Positions 1 to 4,930 of a stretch of DNA of 6,988 nt are shown in pieces. Positions within the stretch are counted from its first letter, which is position 1; each line of letters opens with the position of its first letter. The notes below the pieces were generated by a model. The model worked only from the letters and a program-made list of their open reading frames with translations. It was not told where the DNA came from and did no database searches. The DNA is from an uncultured Lachnospiraceae bacterium (GTDB taxonomy: Bacteria > Bacillota > Clostridia > Lachnospirales > Lachnospiraceae). The DNA lies in NCBI GenBank assembly GCA_947068385.1, contig CAMTBF010000188.1, positions 1 to 6,988 on the forward strand, in the 5' to 3' direction. A program made the translations under genes and the position numbers.

Positions 1-217
1 TGAAGGGGAATACGATGATGTCGAATCTCTTCGGGTCGCTGAAGCGGTATGTGATCTTATCCACAATCAGGTTGTCCCCGTCGGACAGCATGGGCTCCAT
101 GGAAGAGCCGTCCACCTCAGTCCTCTGCCCCACGAACGTGATCACCAGCCATGTCAGGCACAATACCCCTAACAGATAAGCAAGCGTGCTTATCATCTCT
201 TTCATTACTTTGCTCAT
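1..217 (-). CDS. lepB: Signal peptidase I, second copy (partial, C-terminus outside window)
   Basis: The first 72 codons of a type I signal peptidase are present; the rest lies beyond the left edge. The enzyme would cleave signal peptides from exported proteins on the outer face of the cytoplasmic membrane. The sequence shows a short N-terminus, one hydrophobic segment at about residues 11-30, then GSSMEPML at 37-44, whose second serine (Ser39) is the expected nucleophile. A DKITYRF stretch and RFDIIVF (64-70) follow and fit the family's next conserved box. The catalytic lysine is not in the window. The ATG overlaps the stop codon of rbgA in an ATGA arrangement, with a GGAG about 8 bases upstream inside the rbgA end, so translation is probably coupled. 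It differs clearly from the other signal peptidase gene just upstream of rbgA, so it is a paralogue rather than a recent duplicate. Confidence 0.93.
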   Translation of the reverse strand, partial: MSKVMKEMISTLAYLLGVLCLTWLVITFVGQRTEVDGSSMEPMLSDGDNLIVDKITYRFSDPKRFDIIVFPF

Positions 218-1107
218 CCTCTGTTCTCCTGTTCCGGCGCGGGCTGCCTTTCGGGGCGCTCCAGCGTCAGCCTCCCCAGGCGGCCGCTCCTGAAATCATC
301 CAGCAGCAGATCCGCCGCTTTCTTCAGGTCGAGATTCTCCCCCTTCAGGAAGCATCTCCTGCATCGCGCGATGCCCTCCAGCATGGCCGCCATGCCAAGC
401 GCCTCTCCCGCATCGCTCTCCCATGAGATCCCGTACCGCCCTGTGACGGCCTCCGGGTACAGCTCCCGCAGCATTTCCAATAGGTCGCAGGCCAGCTCCT
501 CCATGACGATGATCTCGTCGTTCATGGAGCCGATAAAGGCAAGATGCATCCCCACCTCATTGTCCTCGAACTTGGGCCACAGGATGCCCGGCGTGTCCAG
601 CAGCTCCAGGCTCTTGTTCAGCCGGATCCACTGCTTTCCCTTTGTGACCCCCGGCTTGTTCCCGGTCTTGGTGCAGGCCCTGCCCGCAAAAGCGTTGATG
701 AAGGTGGACTTGCCTACGTTAGGGATGCCCACCACCATGGCCCTCACCGGACGGTTGACGATGCCGCGCTTCCTGTCCCTTGCTATCTTCTCGGCACAGG
801 CCTTCTGTACCAGGCTGTTGATGGCCTTGATGCCCGCGCCAGACTTGGAGTTCACCTCCAGCGCAAAGATTCCCTTGTCTTCAAAATATTGCATCCACGC
901 CTTGTTGCAGCCCTCGTCGGCCAGGTCGGACTTGTTCAGGAGCACGATCCTGGACTTGCCCTTCCCCAGCTCATCGATGTCCGGGTTGCGGCTGGCCATC
1001 GGCACCCTGGCGTCCACCAGCTCTATGATCAAATCAATCAGTTTTATGTTTTCCTGCATCATACGCCTGGCTTTCGTCATATGACCAGGATACCATTGAT
1101 AATTCAT
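214..1107 (-). CDS. rbgA: Ribosome biogenesis GTPase RbgA (YlqF)
   Basis: This is a 297-residue circularly permuted GTPase that acts late in assembly of the 50S ribosomal subunit. The permuted motif order is visible: NKSD (G4) at 58-61, SKSG (G5 region) at 87-90, then GIPNVGKST (G1) at 127-135, PGVT (G2 region) at 152-155 and DTPG (G3) at 171-174. The N-terminus (QWYPGHM) and VDARVP at 31-36 are typical of the YlqF/RbgA group. A helical C-terminal domain follows to about residue 275, then a polar tail rich in Arg, Glu and Gln. Length is close to that of the Bacillus protein (about 280). The start is one base after the lepB stop and has only a weak Shine-Dalgarno match, so translation probably depends on ribosomes finishing lepB. 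Pairing with the rplS segment fits a large-subunit assembly factor. Confidence 0.97.
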   Translation of the reverse strand: MNYQWYPGHMTKARRMMQENIKLIDLIIELVDARVPMASRNPDIDELGKGKSRIVLLNKSDLADEGCNKAWMQYFEDKGIFALEVNSKSGAGIKAINSLVQKACAEKIARDRKRGIVNRPVRAMVVGIPNVGKSTFINAFAGRACTKTGNKPGVTKGKQWIRLNKSLELLDTPGILWPKFEDNEVGMHLAFIGSMNDEIIVMEELACDLLEMLRELYPEAVTGRYGISWESDAGEALGMAAMLEGIARCRRCFLKGENLDLKKAADLLLDDFRSGRLGRLTLERPERQPAPEQENRG

Positions 1108-1108
1108 T

Positions 1109-1687
1109 CTATTTCACGAATCCCATGCCCGTATCCCCATACGCTGCGCGGAACCATACCTTTCCTATGATGTCTTCCTCCCGCACCGGCCCGATATTGG
1201 CCGAGCGGCTGTCCTCGCTGTTGCCCGGGTTGTCCCCGATGCAGAAATACTCCCCGTTCTCCACGGTGAACTCCTCGGCGGCGATCCCGGCCTCCGCCAG
1301 CTTCTCCTCCACCCACGGGCTCTCCTCCCCGTTCACGTACAGGATGCCGTCACGGATTACTACGCTGTCTCCCGGCCCCGCCACCACGCGCTTCACATAA
1401 TAATGGGTATTCTCATTCCCATTGGGCAGGAACACCACCACATCCCCGGCCTTCGGGGAGGAGATCAGATACAGGAAGGAATTGATGAAGATCTGCTGCC
1501 CGTTGTACAGCGTGGGCTCCATGCTCACGCCCACCACATTGGTGGTCACCCCCAGGAAGACGTTCAGCACCACCGCTATGAAGACCGCCGTAAAGATGCC
1601 GAACAGCCAGCTGAAGGCCTCCCGCACATGGGCCGAGCTTATTTTCTTTTTGCGCCTGTAAAAGCTGAGACCTCTGTTTTTCGCCAT
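1109..1687 (-). CDS. lepB: Signal peptidase I
   Basis: This is a complete 192-residue type I signal peptidase. A basic N-terminus (RRKKK at 11-15) precedes one membrane segment at about 26-46, giving an N-in, catalytic-domain-out topology. GVSMEPTL (53-60) holds the nucleophile Ser55. YYVKRVVAGPGD (96-107) holds the general base Lys99. GDNPGNSEDSRS (151-162) is the conserved C-terminal box. The reading frame can be extended to a TTG at 1717, but that codon has no good ribosome binding site. The ATG at 1687 has AGGA 8 bases upstream and gives a normal N-terminus, so I chose it. The gene sits just after a terminator-like hairpin behind rplS, so expression probably depends on read-through. A second, different signal peptidase starts 892 bases downstream of this gene's stop, after rbgA. 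Confidence 0.96.
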   Translation of the reverse strand: MAKNRGLSFYRRKKKISSAHVREAFSWLFGIFTAVFIAVVLNVFLGVTTNVVGVSMEPTLYNGQQIFINSFLYLISSPKAGDVVVFLPNGNENTHYYVKRVVAGPGDSVVIRDGILYVNGEESPWVEEKLAEAGIAAEEFTVENGEYFCIGDNPGNSEDSRSANIGPVREEDIIGKVWFRAAYGDTGMGFVK

Positions 1688-1695
1688 ATGATCGT

Positions 1696-1699
1696 TCCT
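1696..1699 (-). promoter_or_regulatory. Ribosome binding site of lepB, decides the start
   Basis: AGGA lies 8 bases before the ATG at 1687. It is just downstream of the U-rich end of the rplS terminator hairpin, and it favours this ATG over the in-frame upstream TTG at 1717. Confidence 0.6.
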
Positions 1700-1701
1700 G
1701 A

Positions 1702-1739
1702 TGAAAGAAAAGGACAACTACGTGAGTAATTGCCCTTTT
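1702..1739 (-). terminator. Intrinsic terminator after rplS
   Basis: Reading the minus strand, GGGCAATTAC (1735-1726), loop TCAC and GTAGTTGTCC (1721-1712) form a 10-pair stem with two G-U pairs. Four A-U pairs extend it outward (AAAA 1739-1736 with TTTT 1711-1708), and a U-rich tail TTTTCTTT follows. The hairpin starts 6 bases after the rplS stop and ends just before the lepB ribosome binding site. I see no promoter between it and lepB, so it probably lowers, rather than abolishes, lepB-rbgA-lepB transcription. Confidence 0.65.
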
Positions 1740-1745
1740 GTCCGC

Positions 1746-2093
1746 TTACCTTACGGCTTCTTTTACCTTTGCCTTCTTACCGACGCGGCCTCTCAAGTAG
1801 TTCAGCTTAGCACGTCTGACCTTACCTCTCCTGACGACCTCGATCCGCTCCACATTGGGGGAGTGCACGGGCCATGTCTTCTCGACGCCGATGCCGCCCG
1901 ACGTCTTCCTGACGGTAAATGTCTCGCGGCTGCTCCCGCCCTGCCTCTTCAGGACGATGCCTTCGAACACCTGGACTCTCTCTCTGTTTCCTTCCTTGAT
2001 CTTACCGTATACCCTTACGGTATCGCCGACATTGAACTCATCGACTTGGCTTTTCAGCTGCTCAGCCTCGATTTCTCTGATGATGTCACTCAT
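1746..2093 (-). CDS. rplS: 50S ribosomal protein L19 (bL19)
   Basis: This is a 115-residue bL19, a protein at the interface of the large and small ribosomal subunits. The family pattern is clear: an N-terminal helix, [16 protein letters not shown] at about 20-35, then [15 protein letters not shown] (39-53) and the ETFTVRK block with [35 protein letters not shown] in the middle and C-terminal half, ending in a lysine-rich tail. Length matches the family. The start is an ATG with AGGAGG (2105-2100) 6 bases upstream. It has its own candidate promoter and a folded leader in the gap after trmD, and a terminator-like hairpin follows its stop, so it may be made largely as a single-gene transcript, separate from the genes around it. 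Confidence 0.98.
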   Translation of the reverse strand: MSDIIREIEAEQLKSQVDEFNVGDTVRVYGKIKEGNRERVQVFEGIVLKRQGGSSRETFTVRKTSGGIGVEKTWPVHSPNVERIEVVRRGKVRRAKLNYLRGRVGKKAKVKEAVR

Positions 2094-2113
2094 TATGAGC
2101 CTCCTTTTTCTCT

Positions 2114-2172
2114 GGATGTTCTTAATGTCCTTGGGAATCCCTTGGCGTTTTCCCGACAGCAGAGGACCATCC
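2114..2172 (-). promoter_or_regulatory. Folded 5' leader of rplS (possible L19 leader)
   Basis: Minus-strand RNA upstream of rplS can form nested stems. GGATG (2172-2168) pairs with CATCC (2118-2114). Directly inside, GTCCT (2167-2163) pairs with AGGAC (2131-2127), leaving an 8-base bulge (ATTAAGAA) on the 3' side. An inner GGGAA (2154-2150) can pair with TTCCC (2137-2133). The structure ends about 9 bases before the AGGAGG of rplS. An autoregulatory leader of L19 genes is described in Firmicutes (Rfam L19_leader). Position and nested-stem form fit that idea, but I could not compare with the covariance model. Confidence 0.5.
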
Positions 2173-2190
2173 CTACTTCACAACATGAAA

Positions 2191-2219
2191 AGTTTAGCAT
2201 ATTCACGTATCATTTGCAA
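2191..2219 (-). promoter_or_regulatory. Candidate sigma-A promoter of rplS, inside the trmD end
   Basis: TTGCAA (2219-2214) is followed after exactly 17 bases by TAAACT (2196-2191), which has a TGC extended -10 in front of it. Each hexamer matches consensus at four of six positions. The -35 lies in the last codons of trmD. Transcription would begin near 2184 and give a leader of about 90 bases before rplS. Confidence 0.5.
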
Positions 2220-3624
2220 GCACTTTTTCCAGCCACCAGAAAGTTTTTTCCGCTTTGTAGAATCCCAGCCGCTCCTGGAGCCGCTCCGAGGCGGCATTCC
2301 CCACGGCCACATGCCCGTATGGCGTCCGGCCCCTCTCCAGCATGCGGTTCACGGCGTAGGCCTCCAGGGAGGCCCCGATGCCCCTGGCCCGGAAAGGCTC
2401 CTCCACGAAGAGCATCCCCAGGCTCCCCTCGTCATGGATGCCCACGAAGCCCACCTGCCTGCCCTCCAGGAACGCCCCGTACATGTCGCCTGCCAGGATC
2501 CGCTCCCTGACATATCCGCCCTCCACGCCCGGGCCCTCCGAACCGCTGCCGTACCATTTGGATACATACGGGAAATCCTCCATGGAGAGCCGCCTGATCT
2601 CCTTATGCCCCACGGGCAGGGCCTCCTTCCGGGTGTACAGCATCTGGCCGAACTCGCCGAAGACGGCATATCCCCGCTCCGCCAGCAGATTCCGCATGAA
2701 AGCCTCCGACACCAGGACCATCCGGGTATCCCCGGGCAGCAGGTCCGCCAGCCGCTCCCCGGTCTCCCCGTCCAGGGCCGTCAGCATGGCGATCTGGCAG
2801 CATCTGTCATACAGCAGCACGGCCGTGTCCTGTCCACGGAAATCCGTATATAAGATATCGGCCCGCCCCCTGGACAGGCCCTCCATCATGTGGATGTTGT
2901 CCCGCTTGTGCCTGGAGAGCCGCTCCGCCAGCCGCTGTTTCTCCTGATACCTGGCATAGAGGTCGGGGCGCCTGCTGGCAGTGCGCTGCTTCGACTGCTC
3001 CAGCCGCCATGCGCTCACCAGCCTGTGGTTGCCCGACAGGAGCACCTGGGGCACCCGCATCCCCTGCCATTCCTCCGGCCGGGAGTACTGGGGGTATTCC
3101 AGTAAATCGTTGAAGAAGCTCTCCTCGCCGGCGGACTCCTCATTGCCCAGCACCCCGGGGATCAGCCGCCCGATGGCGTCTATCATCACCATGGCCGCCA
3201 GCTCCCCTCCCGTCAGCACATAGTCGCCGATGGACACCTGATCCGTGACCACCCGCTCCAGCACCCGCTCGTCTATGCCCTCGTAGTGGCCGCAGAGGAA
3301 CACCAGCTCCTCCTCCTTCGCCAGGTCCTGGGCCATCCTCTGGGTGAAGGGGGCCCCCTGGGGCGTCAGGTAGATCGTCCTGACCGCCCTCCCTCCGGTC
3401 ACGGCCCTGTGGGCATCGTACACGGGCTGCGCCTGCATCAGCATGCCGGCCCCGCCTCCGTAAGGGTAGTCGTCCACCTTTCCGTGCCTGTCCAGGGTGT
3501 AGTCCCTGATGTCCACCGCGTCCAGGGAGAGCAGCCCCCGTCCCGCCGCCCTGCCGATGATGCTGGGGCTCAGTCCCTGCAGGACCATCTCCGGGAACAG
3601 TGTCAGTATATGGAATTTCGTCAC
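2203..3624 (-). CDS. trmD: tRNA (guanine37-N1)-methyltransferase TrmD fused to a C-terminal GNAT acetyltransferase-like domain
   Basis: The first ~225 residues are TrmD, which uses S-adenosylmethionine to methylate N1 of G37 in tRNAs and so prevents frameshifting. FHILTLFPEM (4-13), DDYPYGGGAGM (51-61), the knot boxes YLTPQG (85-90), LCGHYEGIDER (110-120) and SIGDYVLTGGELA (131-143), IPGVLG (155-160) and RRPDLY (218-223) are all present. The position of the catalytic Asp of E. coli TrmD (D169, in EEDSF) appears to hold Glu168 here (EESF). Normal TrmD is about 240 residues. This frame runs on without a stop to 473, and residues ~245-473 look like a GNAT N-acyltransferase: a helical N-terminal half, GAFLEGRQVGFVGIH (383-397), then FRARGIG (411-417), which fits the acetyl-CoA pyrophosphate-binding loop, and ERLGFY (451-456). 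Its acyl acceptor is unknown. I chose the GTG at 3624; a GTG at 3633 overlapping the rimM stop is also possible. Confidence 0.93.
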   Translation of the reverse strand: MTKFHILTLFPEMVLQGLSPSIIGRAAGRGLLSLDAVDIRDYTLDRHGKVDDYPYGGGAGMLMQAQPVYDAHRAVTGGRAVRTIYLTPQGAPFTQRMAQDLAKEEELVFLCGHYEGIDERVLERVVTDQVSIGDYVLTGGELAAMVMIDAIGRLIPGVLGNEESAGEESFFNDLLEYPQYSRPEEWQGMRVPQVLLSGNHRLVSAWRLEQSKQRTASRRPDLYARYQEKQRLAERLSRHKRDNIHMMEGLSRGRADILYTDFRGQDTAVLLYDRCCQIAMLTALDGETGERLADLLPGDTRMVLVSEAFMRNLLAERGYAVFGEFGQMLYTRKEALPVGHKEIRRLSMEDFPYVSKWYGSGSEGPGVEGGYVRERILAGDMYGAFLEGRQVGFVGIHDEGSLGMLFVEEPFRARGIGASLEAYAVNRMLERGRTPYGHVAVGNAASERLQERLGFYKAEKTFWWLEKVLANDT

Positions 3625-3629
3625 TTCTC

Positions 3630-4154
3630 TCACGCTCCGTCCAATAGCCCCTCTAAAATGTGTATCCGGATGAACCCGGCCTCCACGTCCACCTCCAGGA
3701 CGCACTGCCTGATGGCGGGCAGGAGCAGCTCCCTGCCGTCATGCAGGTCGATGGCGTACACATCGTTGGCGCCTGTCTCTATCACGTCCCTCAGTGTGCC
3801 GATCTCCGTCCCGTCCTCGTCCCGCACCTTAAGCCCGATCAGGTCCGCCACGAAATACTCGTCCTTCCCCAGCCGCACCGCATCGCTCCTGGGCACCAGC
3901 AGAGAGGCCCTGCGGTATCTCTCCACATCCTCTATGCTGTCGATCCCCTTGAACTTCAATATGGCGAACTGCTTGAAGAACTTCACGCTCTCTATCTCCA
4001 GCACCGTCCCTGCGTCGCGGGCCTTGCCGGTATCCAGCGTCACCCTTTTCAGCCGCTTGAACCGCTTTACGTCGTCCGTGGTGGGGAACACCTTTACCTC
4101 CCCCTTCAGGCCGTGGGTGGAGGTGATGATGCCCACCTTGAAATACTCTTCCAT
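3630..4154 (-). CDS. rimM: Ribosome maturation factor RimM
   Basis: This 174-residue protein binds the 30S subunit head region near S19 and aids 16S rRNA processing and small-subunit assembly. The N-terminal RimM beta-barrel begins with VGIITSTHGLKGEVKVFP (7-24). The C-terminal PRC-barrel starts around YFVADLIGLKV (100-110) and includes IETGANDVYAID and ELLLPAI, ending with IRIHILEGL. Length is normal. AGGAG lies 6 bases before the ATG. The stop codon sits 5 bases before the preferred GTG of trmD and overlaps an alternative GTG, so rimM and trmD are clearly one translational unit. Upstream, a strong terminator-like hairpin lies between khpA and this gene and probably controls how much transcript reaches it. 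Confidence 0.97.
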   Translation of the reverse strand: MEEYFKVGIITSTHGLKGEVKVFPTTDDVKRFKRLKRVTLDTGKARDAGTVLEIESVKFFKQFAILKFKGIDSIEDVERYRRASLLVPRSDAVRLGKDEYFVADLIGLKVRDEDGTEIGTLRDVIETGANDVYAIDLHDGRELLLPAIRQCVLEVDVEAGFIRIHILEGLLDGA

Positions 4155-4172
4155 CCGTTTCTCCTATATGGC

Positions 4173-4224
4173 AAAAAGGCCGCCGCATCCAGGAGAGTAC
4201 CAGGACTCATCCCATGCGGCAGCC
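4173..4224 (-). terminator. Intrinsic terminator or attenuator between khpA and rimM
   Basis: Minus-strand arm GGCTGCCGCAT (4224-4214) pairs with ATGCGGCGGCC (4188-4178) over 11 positions, one of them G-U. The arm is followed at once by TTTTT (4177-4173). The top of the stem continues with GGA/TCC and GAGT/ACTC pairs closing a CCTGGT loop. It lies 18 bases upstream of the rimM start. Because rimM and trmD have no visible promoter of their own, this is more likely an attenuator or partial terminator than a full stop. Confidence 0.75.
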
Positions 4225-4231
4225 CCTGCCG
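4217..4231 (-). promoter_or_regulatory. Competing hairpin (possible anti-terminator)
   Basis: CGGCAG (4231-4226), loop GGG and CTGCCG (4222-4217) form a perfect 6-pair hairpin. Its 3' arm is the same stretch that the terminator needs for its 5' arm, so the two structures cannot form together. This is seen in sequence; a regulatory role is inference. Confidence 0.4.
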
Positions 4232-4263
4232 GAACATCGCGCTTCCCAACGCATGTGCTTCCT

Positions 4264-4506
4264 CTACACGATTTCGACATCCACATTCTTCTTGTCCCGA
4301 AAAGACGCCGCCTTCACCACCGAGCGGATCGCTTTCGCTATCCTGCCCTGCTTGCCGATGACTTTTCCCATGTCGGACGATGCTACATGAAGCTCGATGA
4401 CAGATCCGCGGCCCTCGGCCTTCTCCGTCACCACGACCTCCTCGGGGTTATCCACAAGCGCTTTTGCGATAACCTCCACCAATTCTTTGGAATGCATTTC
4501 TTCCAT
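4264..4506 (-). CDS. khpA: KH-domain RNA-binding protein KhpA (YlqC)
   Basis: This is an 80-residue single KH-domain protein. In several Firmicutes, KhpA pairs with KhpB (Jag/EloR) as a global RNA-binding partner that affects cell elongation and division. KELVEVIAKALVDNPEEV (7-24) opens the domain, and VIGKQGRIAKAIRSVVKAA (49-67) carries the nucleic-acid-binding GxxG loop as GKQG (51-54). Length is typical. The frame can start at a TTG at 4521, but GGAGG (4519-4515) would then lie inside the gene. That same GGAGG is 8 bases before the ATG at 4506, so I chose 4506; an ATG three codons later is possible. It follows rpsP by 24 bases and is co-transcribed with it. A terminator-like element follows within 60 bases of its stop. 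Confidence 0.95.
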   Translation of the reverse strand: MEEMHSKELVEVIAKALVDNPEEVVVTEKAEGRGSVIELHVASSDMGKVIGKQGRIAKAIRSVVKAASFRDKKNVDVEIV

Positions 4507-4514
4507 TATAGCCA

Positions 4515-4519
4515 CCTCC
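4515..4519 (-). promoter_or_regulatory. Ribosome binding site of khpA, decides the start
   Basis: GGAGG is 8 bases upstream of the ATG at 4506. It would be the second and third codons if the upstream TTG at 4521 were used, which argues against that longer start. Confidence 0.75.
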
Positions 4520-4530
4520 AAGAATGATTT

Positions 4531-4776
4531 TTACTTCTCGATGCCAGCGGCTTTGAACAGCTTTCCTACCGTCTCTGTGGGCTGAGCGCCGTTTGCCAGC
4601 CACTTCTTGGCCAGCTCCTCGTTGATTTTGAAGGTGCTGGGATCCGTGCTGGGATCATAGGTGCCGATCTCCTCGATGAACTTGCCGTCTCTGGGGGAAC
4701 GGGAATCAGCTACGATGATTCTATAAAAAGGAGCCTTCTTCTGTCCCATTCTTCTCAGTCTGATCTTTACTGCCAT
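4531..4776 (-). CDS. rpsP: 30S ribosomal protein S16 (bS16)
   Basis: This is an 81-residue bS16, a primary-assembly protein of the small ribosomal subunit. The start [20 protein letters not shown] (1-20) and the following [21 protein letters not shown] block are nearly invariant in the family. The C-terminal half contains the expected helix with [14 protein letters not shown]. Length is normal. AGAGG lies 8 bases before the ATG. It leads the rpsP-khpA pair and is separated from ffh by an unusually long spacer for this operon, part of it AT-rich, which could hold extra control, although I found no convincing promoter there. Confidence 0.98.
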   Translation of the reverse strand: MAVKIRLRRMGQKKAPFYRIIVADSRSPRDGKFIEEIGTYDPSTDPSTFKINEELAKKWLANGAQPTETVGKLFKAAGIEK

Positions 4777-4930
4777 TGTCTCTACCTCTTTCTGCCGTCC
4801 TGTGCGGCCCTTGTGTTGAATTTTTTTATTGTTTTATTTTATGATAAGGGGCTTCCGGGGATTGCTCCCGCGTCACCCATAATCATCCTTCACCCTGCGG
4901 ACAGCATCCCGCGTCCCGGAGGGAAGCTGC
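4777..4930 (-). other. Spacer between ffh and rpsP, structured GC-rich part then AT-rich part
   Basis: The 154 bases have no coding frame I can support. On the minus strand the first half can fold: GCTTCC (4927-4922) pairs with GGAAGC (4856-4851), and inside that GGGA (4917-4914) pairs with TCCC (4861-4858). A 9-base direct repeat, GACGCGGGA, occurs twice (4915-4907 and 4874-4866). No U-tract follows the stem, so it is not a standard terminator. The next part (about 4820-4850) is A-rich, with a TAAAAT but no good -35 partner. Confidence 0.35.

Noticed and set aside
371..1170. Two overlapping plus-strand open frames opposite rbgA
   Set aside because: rbgA on the minus strand has every GTPase motif; the plus-strand frames show no family features and are shadows.
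1688..1717. Longer lepB beginning at TTG 1717
   Set aside because: No Shine-Dalgarno precedes it, it overlaps the terminator stem, and the ATG at 1687 has a suitable AGGA.
2870..2900. Separate GNAT gene starting internally at the ATG-ATG near residue 246 of trmD
   Set aside because: There is no stop codon before it and no good ribosome binding site, so one fused protein is simpler. It could not be fully excluded without protein data.
3286..4527. Long plus-strand open frame of 413 codons
   Set aside because: It lies opposite trmD, rimM and khpA, has no recognisable protein pattern and is rich in His, Pro and Arg, as expected from the antisense of GC-rich genes.
4820..4850. Possible rpsP promoter in the A-rich tract
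   Set aside because: A TAAAAT is present but no acceptable -35 sits 16-18 bases upstream.
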